Assembly: GCA_045596285.1 (NCBI GenBank) | Contig: JAZOCA010000076.1 | Coordinates: forward strand, 1-39,772 | DNA length: 39,772 nucleotides | From: HGM11416 sp045596285 | GTDB lineage: Bacteria; Bacillota; Clostridia; Christensenellales; Borkfalkiaceae | Reading direction: 5' to 3' | Part shown: one piece after another, positions 7,241-16,478 of the stretch | How the letters are laid out: the number at the start of each line of letters is the position of its first letter | How positions within the stretch are numbered: position 1 is the stretch's first letter | Notes under the pieces: model-generated | What the model was told of the DNA's origin: nothing | The model's input: only the letters and a program-made list of their open reading frames with translations | The model's database searches: none | Program-made: the position numbers and the translations under genes

Positions 7241-7735
7241 ATGAAAAAAACTTGTAACATCCCTTTTGATGGAACTGCACAGCAAGAAGCAGAGCTTAGG
7301 GCAGTTCTTTCAACATTGAAAAGCGTTCCCGGTGGACTTATGCCCGCTATGCAGAAGGCTCAAGATATCTACGGTTACTTACCCAAAGAAGTTCAGGTAA
7401 TAATTGCAGAAGAAATGGGCGTTTCACTTTCTGAAGTATACGGAATTGCTACTTTCTACGCACAATTCGCACTTGCTCCCAAGGGGCAATATAAAGTTGC
7501 GGTATGTTTAGGAACGGCATGCTACGTTAAGGGCTCGGGCGAAATTTTTGATGAATTCGCAAAACTATTGGGTATAGAAAACGGCGGTGTAACACCCGAC
7601 AAGAAGTTTTCTTTAGATGCAACGCGTTGTATAGGATGTTGCGGTTTAGCGCCCGTATTCACTATCAACGACGAAGTTTACGGCAAACTCACCGCAAAAG
7701 ACGTTGCGGGTGTTTTGGCTAAATACAACGCTTAA
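7241..7735 (+). CDS. hydC: hydrogenase subunit HydC (NuoE-like, thioredoxin-fold [2Fe-2S])
   Basis: This 164-residue protein is a NuoE/HydC-type subunit. An N-terminal helical part is followed by a thioredoxin-like domain whose [2Fe-2S] ligands can be assigned to Cys89, Cys94, Cys130 and Cys134 (CLGTAC and CIGCCG). In bifurcating hydrogenases this subunit passes electrons near the flavin of HydB. It lies directly before a NuoF-like gene and an [FeFe] hydrogenase gene, and no other respiratory complex I gene is present, so a role in HydABC is favoured over NADH dehydrogenase. GGAGG precedes the ATG. It is the first gene after the promoter at 7095-7124. Confidence 0.9.
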   Translation: MKKTCNIPFDGTAQQEAELRAVLSTLKSVPGGLMPAMQKAQDIYGYLPKEVQVIIAEEMGVSLSEVYGIATFYAQFALAPKGQYKVAVCLGTACYVKGSGEIFDEFAKLLGIENGGVTPDKKFSLDATRCIGCCGLAPVFTINDEVYGKLTAKDVAGVLAKYNA

Positions 7736-7770
7736 TAGGCTATCACAATAACTAATCGGAGGACGAATAT

Positions 7771-9633
7771 ATGAAAACAGTTGCGGAATTAAACGCAATC
7801 AAACAGAAGAAGGGCGAATTATTCGGCGCAGGTATGCATCACATTCTTGTTTGTGGCGGTACTGGTTGTACTTCAAGCAAATCAATGAATATTATCAAAG
7901 CGCTTAACGAACAAATTGCAGAAAAGAAACTTGAAAATAAAGCTCGCGTTGTTATGACCGGTTGTTTCGGTCTTTGTGCAAAAGGTCCTATTATGGTTGT
8001 ATATCCTGAAGGAACTTTCTATCACTCTATCACCGTAGACGACGTTGCTGATATTATAGACACTCACATTATCGGCGGAACTCCCGTAGAACGTCTTTTA
8101 CATAAAGAAGAAACGGGCGAAACCGTTATGAAACTTGAAGAAACCAAGTTTATGAACAAGCAAAAACGTGTTGCTTTACGTAACTGTGGTGTAATCAATC
8201 CCGAAAGCATTGAAGAATACATTGCGCGTGAAGGTTACCAAGCGCTTGCAAAAGTATTAAACGAAATGTCTCCCCAAGAAGTTATCGACGTAGTTTTAGC
8301 AAGCGGACTTCGCGGTCGTGGTGGCGCAGGCTTCCCCACCGGCAGAAAATGGGCGTTTGCAAAAGCATCTAAAGGGGACGTTAAATACGTTTGCTGTAAC
8401 GCAGACGAAGGTGACCCAGGCGCATTCATGGATAGATCTGTATTAGAAGGCGATCCCCACGTCGTTATCGAAGCAATGGCTATCGCTGCATACGCAATCG
8501 GATCTAACCAAGGTTATATTTACATAAGAGCAGAATATCCTATCGCTGTTCAAAGATTACAAAAGGCTATAGACGACGCTAATGCAAACGGTATTTTAGG
8601 TAAAAATATCTTTGGTTCTGGTTTTGATTTCAATCTTGAAATCAGACTTGGCGCAGGCGCATTCGTATGTGGTGAAGAAACCGCTCTTATGACTTCTATT
8701 GAAGGTAAGCGTGGCGAACCCCGTCCCAGACCTCCTTTCCCAGCAGTTAAAGGTCTATTCGGCAAGCCCACGATTTTAAATAACGTAGAAACTTACGCTA
8801 ACATTCCTGCAATTATAAGAAATGGCGCAGAATGGTTTGCTTCGATGGGTACTGAAAGAAGTAAAGGTACTAAGGTATTCGCTCTTGGCGGTAAGATCGT
8901 TAACACCGGTTTAGTTGAAGTACCTATGGGTACTACTTTACGTGAAATCGTATACGATATCGGTGGCGGTATTCCCAACGGTAAGAAGTTCAAAGCGGCT
9001 CAAACCGGCGGTCCTTCTGGCGGATGTATCCCCGAACAGCATTTAGACGTTCCCATTGATTACGATAACCTAATCGCTATCGGTTCAATGATGGGTTCAG
9101 GCGGTCTTATCGTTATGGATGAAGACAACTGTATGGTTGATATCGCTAAGTTCTTCCTTGAATTCACCGTAGATGAATCTTGCGGTAAATGTACCCCCTG
9201 CCGTATCGGTAATAAACGTTTATTAGAACTTTTAACCAAGGTTACCGAAGGTAAGGCTACTATGGAAGACTTAGATAGAATGGAACAGCTTTGTAACTAC
9301 ATTAAAGCAAATTCACTTTGCGGTCTTGGTCAAACGGCGCCTAACCCCGTACTTTCAACCTTACGTTACTTTAGAGAAGAATATATTGCGCACGTTAAAG
9401 ATAAAGTATGTCCCGCGCACGTATGTAAGAAACTTATCAGATTTGAAATTGATAAGGATAAATGTATCGGTTGCGGTATTTGCGCACGTCAATGTCCTGC
9501 AAATGCAATTGAAAGAACAGATTATATTGCTGCCGGCCATAAACTTGCATCAATGGCAATTAATAGCGAAAAATGCGTTAAGTGTGGCGCATGCGTAGGC
9601 GCTTGTAAGTTTGGCGCTATACATAAAGCGTAA
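7771..9633 (+). CDS. hydB: hydrogenase subunit HydB (NuoF-like, FMN and NADH binding)
   Basis: The 620-residue subunit has four parts in order: an N-terminal thioredoxin-like [2Fe-2S] domain (Cys28, Cys33, Cys65, Cys69), a NuoF-type flavin/NADH domain with GLRGRGGAGFPTG near residue 180, a [4Fe-4S] site in ESCGKCTPC near 470, and a C-terminal two-cluster ferredoxin domain (CIGCGICARQC and CVKCGACVGAC). This architecture is that of the beta subunit of NAD-linked electron-bifurcating hydrogenases, where the flavin exchanges electrons between NADH, ferredoxin and the hydrogenase subunit. It starts 35 bases after hydC with GGAGG upstream. Length and motifs are intact. Confidence 0.93.
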   Translation: MKTVAELNAIKQKKGELFGAGMHHILVCGGTGCTSSKSMNIIKALNEQIAEKKLENKARVVMTGCFGLCAKGPIMVVYPEGTFYHSITVDDVADIIDTHIIGGTPVERLLHKEETGETVMKLEETKFMNKQKRVALRNCGVINPESIEEYIAREGYQALAKVLNEMSPQEVIDVVLASGLRGRGGAGFPTGRKWAFAKASKGDVKYVCCNADEGDPGAFMDRSVLEGDPHVVIEAMAIAAYAIGSNQGYIYIRAEYPIAVQRLQKAIDDANANGILGKNIFGSGFDFNLEIRLGAGAFVCGEETALMTSIEGKRGEPRPRPPFPAVKGLFGKPTILNNVETYANIPAIIRNGAEWFASMGTERSKGTKVFALGGKIVNTGLVEVPMGTTLREIVYDIGGGIPNGKKFKAAQTGGPSGGCIPEQHLDVPIDYDNLIAIGSMMGSGGLIVMDEDNCMVDIAKFFLEFTVDESCGKCTPCRIGNKRLLELLTKVTEGKATMEDLDRMEQLCNYIKANSLCGLGQTAPNPVLSTLRYFREEYIAHVKDKVCPAHVCKKLIRFEIDKDKCIGCGICARQCPANAIERTDYIAAGHKLASMAINSEKCVKCGACVGACKFGAIHKA

Positions 9634-9652
9634 GCGGAGGTTATAAATAGTT

Positions 9653-11386
9653 ATGATTAATCTTAAAATAGATAATATTGACGTATGCGTTCCCGAAGGA
9701 ACTACTATTTTAGAAGCTGCAAAGTCTGTTGGTATTAAAATCCCCACTCTTTGCTATATGAAAGAAATCAACGAAATCGGCGCTTGCCGTGTTTGCGTTG
9801 TTGAAGTTAAAGGCGCAAGAAGTTTAGTTGCTGCTTGCGTATATCCCGTAAACGAAGGTATGGAAGTTTATACTAATACCCCCGTTGTTAGGGAAGCAAG
9901 AAAAACCACCATTGAATTAATTCTTTCTAACCACAATAAATCATGCCTTTCTTGCGAAAGAAACATGAACTGTGAACTTCAAGCACTTTCTTACGAATAT
10001 GGTTGCGACGCTTACGCATACAAGGGCGATATGACGCCCAGCGAAGTAGATTTCTCTACCGATTGGCTTGTTCGCGATAACAGCAAATGCGTTCTTTGCA
10101 GAAGATGTGTTGCTACCTGTAAATCAATTCAACACGTTGCTGTAATCGGTACTAAAAATCGTGGTTTTGCTACTGATATCGGTTGCGCGTTTAACGAAGA
10201 ACTTGCAGATTCTCCTTGCGCAGCATGCGGTCAATGTATTAACGTTTGTCCCACCGGCGCATTAAAGGAAAAGAGTGAAATAGATAACGTTAGAGCAGCG
10301 ATTGCCGATCCTTCAAAGACGGTTATCGTTGGTACTGCTCCCGCTGTAAGAGCGGCTTTAGGCGAAGAATTCGGTTATCCTATCGGCACTAACGTAGAAG
10401 GTCAAATGGTTACCGCGCTTAAGATGCTTGGTTTTGATAAAGTATTTGACGTTAACTTTACCGCAGACCTTACCATCTTAGAAGAATCTCACGAATTTAT
10501 CGAAAGAGTAAAAGCAGGCGAACATCTTCCCCTTATCACAAGCTGTTCTCCCGGTTGGATAAGATTTATGGAATATTACTATCCTGAACTTATTCCCAAC
10601 ATTTCAAGCTGTAAATCTCCCCAACAAATGTTCGGCGCTTGCGTTAAGACTTACTACGCAGAAAAAATGGGTATCGATCCCAAGGATTTATACGTAGTTA
10701 GCATTATGCCTTGCGTTGCTAAGAAGTTTGAAAAGAACAGAGCAGATGAAGCGGCTGCTGGCGTTCCCGATATCGACGCAGTTTTAACTACCAGAGAACT
10801 CGCTAGAATGATCAAGGGTAACGGTATTCTATTCAACGAACTTAAAGACTGCCAGTTCGACGCTCCTTTAGGTGAATATACCGGCGCAGGCGTTATCTTC
10901 GGTGCAACCGGCGGTGTTATGGAAGCTGCTTTAAGAACTGCAGTTGAAACTTTAACCGGTGAAAAACTTGAAAGCGTAGACTTTACCGACGTTCGCGGTA
11001 CTAACGGCATTAAAGAAGCAACTTATAAAGTTGGCGGATTAGAAGTTAGCGTTGCGGTTGCAAGCGGTTTAGAAAATGCAAGAGCATTATGCGAACAAAT
11101 TAAAAACGGTACTTGCAAATATCAGTTTATTGAAATCATGGGATGTCCCGGTGGTTGCGTAAACGGTGGCGGTCAACCCATTCAATCTGCATTCGTTCGC
11201 AGAAATACAGATATCCGCGCTTTACGTGCAAGCGTTCTTTATCAAATAGACGCTAATAGCAAAGTAAGAAAGAGCCATGAAAACGCTGTGGTTACTACCT
11301 TATATAAAGAATATTTAGGTGAACCCGGTAGCCATAAAGCTCATGAAATTTTACACACTTCTTACGTTGCTCGTAAAAAATACTAA
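9653..11386 (+). CDS. hydA: [FeFe] hydrogenase catalytic subunit HydA
   Basis: The 577-residue protein catalyses reversible H2 formation in the cytoplasm. An N-terminal [2Fe-2S] domain (Cys34, Cys45, Cys48, Cys62) is followed by a His-Cys3 cluster (His94, Cys98, Cys101, Cys107), two [4Fe-4S] clusters (Cys-rich stretches at 146-156 and 189-199) and the H-cluster domain. The three signature motifs are TSCSPGW (296-302), MPCVAKKFE (352-360) and MGCPGGC (496-502) ending in GGGQP. No maturase gene (hydE, hydF, hydG) is in the window. With HydB and HydC it should form a trimeric bifurcating hydrogenase that oxidises NADH and reduced ferredoxin together, or runs in reverse. The ATG has GGAGG 12 bases upstream. 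A terminator follows at 11419-11454. Confidence 0.94.
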   Translation: MINLKIDNIDVCVPEGTTILEAAKSVGIKIPTLCYMKEINEIGACRVCVVEVKGARSLVAACVYPVNEGMEVYTNTPVVREARKTTIELILSNHNKSCLSCERNMNCELQALSYEYGCDAYAYKGDMTPSEVDFSTDWLVRDNSKCVLCRRCVATCKSIQHVAVIGTKNRGFATDIGCAFNEELADSPCAACGQCINVCPTGALKEKSEIDNVRAAIADPSKTVIVGTAPAVRAALGEEFGYPIGTNVEGQMVTALKMLGFDKVFDVNFTADLTILEESHEFIERVKAGEHLPLITSCSPGWIRFMEYYYPELIPNISSCKSPQQMFGACVKTYYAEKMGIDPKDLYVVSIMPCVAKKFEKNRADEAAAGVPDIDAVLTTRELARMIKGNGILFNELKDCQFDAPLGEYTGAGVIFGATGGVMEAALRTAVETLTGEKLESVDFTDVRGTNGIKEATYKVGGLEVSVAVASGLENARALCEQIKNGTCKYQFIEIMGCPGGCVNGGGQPIQSAFVRRNTDIRALRASVLYQIDANSKVRKSHENAVVTTLYKEYLGEPGSHKAHEILHTSYVARKKY

Positions 11387-11418
11387 AATTAGTATTATAA
11401 AATAATAGAGTTGTTAAG

Positions 11419-11454
11419 TGCGCCAGCAATAGAAATATTGCCGGCGCATTTTTT
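11419..11454 (+). terminator. intrinsic terminator of the hydrogenase operon
   Basis: TGCGCC and GCAATA (11419-11431) pair with TATTGC and GGCGCA (11436-11448) around one mismatch and a GAAA loop. Six T follow. Confidence 0.9.
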
Positions 11455-11589
11455 CTCTCGTTTTAAACGTTTTATTTTAATTTAAAGAAAGTTTAATTTT
11501 TTAAGAATGGTTTTAATAAATAAAACATTTATTGTAACGCTCAATTTAACGATACTATTTATAATGGTTAATGTATTATTTTGCAAAAT

Positions 11590-11622
11590 GTGCCGTTAAT
11601 CGCTTTATATCCCTACTTTTTT
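11590..11622 (+). repeat. dispersed TTAATCG repeat, copy 7
   Basis: The core TTAATCGCTTTATAT (11596-11610) is followed by CCCTACTTTTTT. It lies about 140 bases beyond a complete terminator, so it is not needed to end the hyd operon. Confidence 0.75.
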
Positions 11623-11767
11623 ATTATATGCAGGTTTGCTGATATGTAAATATGATTATTATTTCATTTGCGCACTTGGTAATAAAAAAGTGGCAACGTA
11701 CCACTAAAAACTAGACTTAAACGATTTTATAACCTTGTTTGTTAAAATATAATTTTATTTAATGAAA

Positions 11768-11797
11768 GTGCTGTTAATCGACTTATAGGCGCGTTTT
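11768..11797 (+). repeat. dispersed TTAATCG repeat, copy 8
   Basis: The core TTAATCGACTTATAG (11774-11788) is followed by GCGCGTTTTT. It is not adjacent to any stop codon. Confidence 0.75.
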
Positions 11798-11872
11798 TGA
11801 TGTTAAATGAGGTGTTTTTACTTTTTTATTATAAACGAAAAAAAATAAAAAGAGACTAACGGCTAAAAAAGA

Positions 11873-11901
11873 TTGAAAATAATTTGTATATGGTGTATAA
11901 T
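11873..11901 (+). promoter_or_regulatory. promoter of the EEP-family gene
   Basis: TTGAAA (11873-11878) and TATAAT (11896-11901) are separated by 17 bases, 31 bases upstream of the ATG. Confidence 0.7.
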
Positions 11902-11931
11902 AATTTTACAAAAAATAAAAGGTAACGTGTT

Positions 11932-13044
11932 ATGCAAAAAAACAAGGTGTTAAAAAAAATAGGTAAAGGTTTATTAATCGCTTTACTTGCGATAATCGTT
12001 GTAGTCGGCTCTTACGCTGCATATTTCGTTGGCTCTTTTACAAGAATAGAACCCGATATGGCTTTAGTTCCAACCGTTGGCGAGTCCGAAAATCAGGTAA
12101 GTACTAATATTCAATATAATTTGCTTAACTGGAATATCGGTTTTGGCGCTTATAGCGACGATTTTTCTTTCTTTATGGACGGCGGAAAATATTCTCGCGC
12201 TTTTTCGGAAGAAGAAGTTAATAAAAATTTGCTTGGCGTTAAACAAACTGTAGAAAACGCATCTAAAACACACGGTAAGGGTTATTTTGACTTTATTTGT
12301 TATCAAGAAGTGGATTTTGATTCTACAAGAAGTTATCACGTAGACCAAAGGGCAGTTTTATCTTCATTCCACCAAGGTTATTCAAGCGTATATGCGCAAA
12401 ATTACGCATCTCCGTATATTATGTATCCTATTTTCAGCCCCCACGGCGCTAACAATAGCGGGTTATACACTTTTTCAAGATATAAAATAAATTCTTCGCT
12501 TCGCGTTCAATTACCTATTGAAAAGGGCTTTACCAAGTTTTTTGACTTAGATCGCTGTTATTCTAAATCAAGAATTTCTGTTGCAAACGGCAAAGATTTA
12601 GTGCTTATAAACCTTCATCTTTCTGCGTATACTTCAGATGGTACTATTTCTACCACTCAACTTGAAATGTTACTTGCAGATTGTAAGGCGGAATACGAAA
12701 AGGGTAATTACGTTATATGTGCGGGCGATTATAATAAAGATTTAGTAGACGAAGGTTCAGCTTCTTTGTTTGGCAGTTTAGGGGAGCAAGATAACTGGGC
12801 AAAACAAATTGATCCCGCAATCTTCATAGATACGCATATGACCAAAGTTGCACCTTTAAATAAAGAAAACCCCATTCCCACTTGTAGAAACGCAAGCGCG
12901 CCTTATAGCGAAGGTAACACCCTTTATATTATAGACGGATTTTTGGTTTCAGATAACGTTACCGTTTTAAAGGCGCTTGCAATAGACGCTCAGTTTAAAA
13001 ATTCAGACCATAACCCCGTTGTTCTTTCGTTTAAACTGAAATAA
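11932..13044 (+). CDS. membrane-anchored endonuclease/exonuclease/phosphatase-fold hydrolase
   Basis: The 370-residue protein starts with a basic segment and one hydrophobic helix (about 12-35) without a lipobox, so it is probably anchored with the enzyme domain outside. The domain shows the EEP (DNase I-like) motifs in order: NWNIGFG (about 66-72), YQEVDF with the metal-binding Glu126, INLHLSAY, GDYNKD and the C-terminal SDHNPV. The family includes nucleases, sphingomyelinases and inositol phosphatases. The exported location favours an extracellular nucleic acid or lipid substrate, but the sequence does not decide. The gene has its own promoter (11873-11901) and terminator (13073-13106). Confidence 0.82.
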   Translation: MQKNKVLKKIGKGLLIALLAIIVVVGSYAAYFVGSFTRIEPDMALVPTVGESENQVSTNIQYNLLNWNIGFGAYSDDFSFFMDGGKYSRAFSEEEVNKNLLGVKQTVENASKTHGKGYFDFICYQEVDFDSTRSYHVDQRAVLSSFHQGYSSVYAQNYASPYIMYPIFSPHGANNSGLYTFSRYKINSSLRVQLPIEKGFTKFFDLDRCYSKSRISVANGKDLVLINLHLSAYTSDGTISTTQLEMLLADCKAEYEKGNYVICAGDYNKDLVDEGSASLFGSLGEQDNWAKQIDPAIFIDTHMTKVAPLNKENPIPTCRNASAPYSEGNTLYIIDGFLVSDNVTVLKALAIDAQFKNSDHNPVVLSFKLK

Positions 13045-13072
13045 TATTATATATATAATGATATAGCAATAG

Positions 13073-13106
13073 ACCTTGCAATTTTTTTGCAAGGTTGTTT
13101 GTTTTT
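13073..13106 (+). terminator. intrinsic terminator after the EEP-family gene
   Basis: ACCTTGCAA (13073-13081) pairs perfectly with TTGCAAGGT (13087-13095) over a T5 loop. A T-rich tail, TGTTTGTTTTT, follows. Confidence 0.8.
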
Positions 13107-13418
13107 AGTGCAATAAAAACTGCTTTTATTTATTGCTTGTAAGAGGAATAATTCACGTTTAACCCTTTTTGAATTTAAAAGGTTTTTTGTGGCATACTTT
13201 ATTATACGATTAATCCTTTTTTTGTGGTGGATTTATAGAATATTCATTATTCCGCGATACGCGAACAAAATAGTTTCAAGTTCGCTTACGGCGAACATAT
13301 TTGTGAAATTTTATGCAAAAAATGAATTATTTATGTACTTGACTAGAAAAAAGATTGTTAGTAAAAAAATAAAAAAGTAAAAAATAATCAACAAAATTCA
13401 TTTTTGCAGTTATTTTAT

Positions 13419-13447
13419 TTGACAAAACTGTGATGATTTGATATTAT
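13419..13447 (+). promoter_or_regulatory. promoter of the opp operon
   Basis: TTGACA (13419-13424) and TATTAT (13442-13447) are 17 bases apart. The start of transcription would be near 13454, leaving a leader of about 220 bases before oppA. Confidence 0.75.
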
Positions 13448-13676
13448 TGTACCATAAATCGACTTGAGTGGTTATTCATTATTTTTGAATAATTATTCAT
13501 AACTAACAAAAAAAACCGCATAATTACTAAAAAAACGATTCGAATATTTGCATAAATAACTAATTTAGGCTTGTTTTTTTGAATAAATTATGCAAAACAA
13601 AGTTAAAATCGGGTTAGGTTATCCCTAAAAAATAACCGCATAAATTCTTTTTGAAATTATTTTTGGAGGTAAAAAT

Positions 13677-16325
13677 ATGAAGAAACTATTAACACTCTTA
13701 CTAGTTTTCACTGTTGCAGTTTCAGCTGTTTCAACGTTTGTTGGCTGTAGGCAACTACACAAGTGTTCATTTGGTGAATGGGTTGTTGATGCTGAACCTA
13801 CCTGTTACGTAGACGGTTCTAAGCACCGTGAATGCGTTGCAGAAGGTTGTGACAATGGCGAAGAAGGCGCTCCCGCAGTGGAAGTTGCAGCTATTCCCGC
13901 AGCACACAACATGGTTGAAGGTGTATGTTCAGTTTGTGGTTATGATCCTTCTAAGGCTCGTACTTATAAGACTTACACTTCTGTATCACCATCTAACTGG
14001 AATGAATTAACTTACCAAGACAACAATGATACTCAAATTATGAGTTACATTGGTAGCCCCTTCTTTGAATCAGATTTTATGTTTGATGAAAACGGCGAAA
14101 TCGTTCCTGGTCAATTCGAACCTGAATTTTCATTTGCAACTGCAATTGAAGATATCACTGATGAATACGTTGATATTTATGGTGAAGACGAAACTGGTTA
14201 CGCTTGGAAGATTACCCTTCGTGACGACGGTAAATGGGATAACGGCGATCCTATCGTTGCAGGTGACTTTGTTTACTCAATGAAGGAACAACTTAACCCC
14301 TTATTCCTTAACTACCGTGCAGACAGCTTCTACGCTGGTTCAGTAAACCTCAGAAACGCTAAAGAATATGCGTTCCAAGGTCAATCTGGTTGGTATGACA
14401 ACTATAATAACTTCTCTCGTGAACTTCTTGTAAAAGGCGAAGATGGTAAGTACACTCTCAATGGTTGTGAAGTTTATATTCCTTTAAATGAACAACTTTC
14501 ATGGTTAGGTGGCACTATTACTCAAGCTATAGGCGCTTATGGTGGTACTTATCTTGACGTTGATGCATACAACGCTCTTGATGCTTTAGCTGATGATGAT
14601 GGCAAGGTAGCAGTTACTGACGAAAGTCTTGCACAACTTGAAAAAATGATCACAACCTATGCTGCATGGGGCGAAAGCGCAGCTGAAGTTGTTCAATATA
14701 TGTACTATCAGTACACTTATCCTGAAATTGAATTCTCAGAAGTAGGTATTTTTGCACCTAGCGATACCGAACTCGTTGTTCTTTTAACTGAACCTATTGA
14801 ATTATTAGATGAAAACGGCGATTTAACTTATCACGTATTCTATGAATTCAGTTCACTTCCTCTTGTTCACGAAGCAACTTACGAAGCTTGCAAAGTTGAA
14901 CCTGAAACCGAAGGCGGTTTATGGACTTCTGTTTATAACTCAAGCTTAGAAACCACAAGATCTTGGGGTCCCTACAAACTTACTTACTTCCAAGCTGGTA
15001 AGTACTACGTTCTTGAAAAGAACCCCCACTGGTATGGCTGGAATTTAGAAAAATACGAAGGTCAATATCAAACCACTCGTATCGAATGTGAAACTATCAC
15101 TTCTTACGAAACTGCATTCATGAAATTCCTTGCTGGTGATTTAACCGGTATCGGTATTGACGTTTCTAAGGCTGATCAATACAAGAACAGCTCAAGAGCA
15201 TACTTCACTCCCGACGATTTCGTTAGTTCAATGCAACTTCAATCTAACAAAGAAGCATTAAAGAACAGAGAACAAGAAGGTATCAATAAGACTCTTCTTG
15301 CTTACGAAGATTTCAGAAAAGCTATTTCTTTATCTTTCAACAGAGCAGAATATGCAAAGACCTGCACAACTTCTTCACTTGCTGGTTATGGTTTATTCAA
15401 CTCAATGCACTACTATGACGTAGCTCACGGTGGTGTTTACAGAAATACTGATATCGCTAAACAAGTTCTTTGTGACGTTTACGGTGTAGACGTTAGCGAA
15501 TATCCCAGTTTAGACGATGCTTATAATGCAATTACCGGTTACGATATGGATCAAGCAAAAGATCTTCTTGAACAAGCTTATGCTGCAGCTGTCGAAGCAG
15601 GCGACATTAAAGCAGGCGACAAAGTTTTATTAACCGTTGGTACTAGTACTGATACCGAAAGTACTCGTCGTGTATTTGAATTCATTAAGTCTTCATTAGA
15701 AAACCTTGCTGTTGGCACTTCTCTTGAAGGTAGATTAACTGCTGAATTCAACACTTCTTACGGTACTGCATGGGCAAACGACTTCCGTGCTGGTGCATAT
15801 GATATTTGTACCGGTGGTTGGACTGGCGCTGCATGGGATCCCGGTTACTTCTTAATGGCATACCTTTCACCCTCTTACATGTACTCAAGAGGTTGGGATA
15901 CTTCTTCTCACAACTTAGAATTAACCGTTCACGGTATTAAGAAAGTTGAAACAGAAGGCGGATTTGAATACGTTGTTACTAACGATGCTAACGATTCAAT
16001 CACCGAAGTTCTTCCCATATACGATGACGGTGCAACCGGTAACTGGTATGGCTTATTAAATAACCAATTCGCACAAGGCAGACTTGCTGACGAATTCCGT
16101 CTTGAAATTATTGGTGGCATTGAAAAAGAAATTCTTTCTCAATACTATTCAGTTCCCATTTCATATTCATTCGGTGCATCACTCATCTCTTACCAAGTTG
16201 AATACATCACTTATGAATACAATACCTTTAACGGTTACGGTGGAATTCAATACATGACTTACAAGTATACAGACGCTGAATGGGCTGCATATCTTGAAAA
16301 TAACAACCTTGATTACACGAAGTAA
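13677..16325 (+). CDS. oppA: oligopeptide-type ABC transporter substrate-binding lipoprotein with extra Cys/His-rich N-terminal module
   Basis: The 882-residue protein has a signal peptide ending in the lipobox FVGC (Cys24), so it is a membrane-anchored binding protein. From about residue 97 it follows the SBP_bac_5 family, which binds peptides or other solutes for Opp/Dpp importers. Motifs include DDGKWDNGDPIVAGDFVYS and a LEKNPHWYGW stretch. Two features are odd. Residues 28-90 form a Cys/His-rich module (His28, Cys30, Cys43, Cys53, Cys58, His77, Cys84, Cys87) like the zinc-ribbon-like repeats seen on Clostridial surface proteins. The whole is also about 300 residues longer than a usual OppA. 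GGAGG lies upstream of the ATG. The permease and ATPase genes follow. The substrate is inferred from family only. Confidence 0.88.
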   Translation: MKKLLTLLLVFTVAVSAVSTFVGCRQLHKCSFGEWVVDAEPTCYVDGSKHRECVAEGCDNGEEGAPAVEVAAIPAAHNMVEGVCSVCGYDPSKARTYKTYTSVSPSNWNELTYQDNNDTQIMSYIGSPFFESDFMFDENGEIVPGQFEPEFSFATAIEDITDEYVDIYGEDETGYAWKITLRDDGKWDNGDPIVAGDFVYSMKEQLNPLFLNYRADSFYAGSVNLRNAKEYAFQGQSGWYDNYNNFSRELLVKGEDGKYTLNGCEVYIPLNEQLSWLGGTITQAIGAYGGTYLDVDAYNALDALADDDGKVAVTDESLAQLEKMITTYAAWGESAAEVVQYMYYQYTYPEIEFSEVGIFAPSDTELVVLLTEPIELLDENGDLTYHVFYEFSSLPLVHEATYEACKVEPETEGGLWTSVYNSSLETTRSWGPYKLTYFQAGKYYVLEKNPHWYGWNLEKYEGQYQTTRIECETITSYETAFMKFLAGDLTGIGIDVSKADQYKNSSRAYFTPDDFVSSMQLQSNKEALKNREQEGINKTLLAYEDFRKAISLSFNRAEYAKTCTTSSLAGYGLFNSMHYYDVAHGGVYRNTDIAKQVLCDVYGVDVSEYPSLDDAYNAITGYDMDQAKDLLEQAYAAAVEAGDIKAGDKVLLTVGTSTDTESTRRVFEFIKSSLENLAVGTSLEGRLTAEFNTSYGTAWANDFRAGAYDICTGGWTGAAWDPGYFLMAYLSPSYMYSRGWDTSSHNLELTVHGIKKVETEGGFEYVVTNDANDSITEVLPIYDDGATGNWYGLLNNQFAQGRLADEFRLEIIGGIEKEILSQYYSVPISYSFGASLISYQVEYITYEYNTFNGYGGIQYMTYKYTDAEWAAYLENNNLDYTK

Positions 16326-16367
16326 TCTATCGGATTAAGTTTATATCTTAATAAAAAAGTTTGATAT

Positions 16368-16393
16368 TTGCGGGGAAATATTTTTCCCCGCAA
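16368..16393 (+). other. intercistronic stem-loop between oppA and oppB
   Basis: TTGCGGGGAAA (16368-16378) pairs perfectly with 16383-16393 over a 4-nt loop. No T-run follows, so it is unlikely to be an efficient terminator. Such a stem after the binding-protein gene usually protects its mRNA and lets it be made in excess over the membrane parts. Confidence 0.7.
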
Positions 16394-16422
16394 TATTAAA
16401 GTTTAAATAACGAAAAATACAG

Positions 16423-16450
16423 GCTATGTAGTAAAAAAACGCTACATAGC
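16423..16450 (+). other. second stem-loop just upstream of oppB
   Basis: GCTATGTAG (16423-16431) pairs perfectly with CTACATAGC (16442-16450), 28 bases before the oppB ATG. The ribosome binding site is left outside the stem. Confidence 0.65.
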
Positions 16451-16478
16451 ATTATGTGTATATTTGGAGAAAACGCTT

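Larger units (their letters stand above)
11387..11931. other. intergenic region with terminator, two repeats and a promoter
   Basis: The 545 bases contain the hyd terminator (11419-11454), repeat copies 7 and 8 (11590-11622 and 11768-11797), a small hairpin AGTGG/CCACT (11689-11705) and the promoter of the next gene (11873-11901). Having two repeat copies 178 bases apart is unusual. No open frame or riboswitch is recognised. Confidence 0.65.
13045..13676. other. intergenic region upstream of the opp operon
   Basis: The 632 bases contain a terminator (13073-13106), a weak 63-codon frame with a GTG start (13189-13380) that I do not accept as a gene, a small hairpin GTTCGC/GCGAAC (13280-13296) inside that frame, the opp promoter (13419-13447) and a leader of about 220 bases. 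The leader is AT-rich and repeats the words TTATTCAT and AACCGCATA. I recognise no T-box or riboswitch in it, but its length leaves room for control. Confidence 0.6.

Noticed and set aside
13189..13380. 63-codon frame with GTG start and hydrophobic N-terminus
   Set aside because: Only a weak AAAGG precedes it, it contains a small hairpin, and it has no recognisable family; it could be a small membrane protein but the evidence is too thin.
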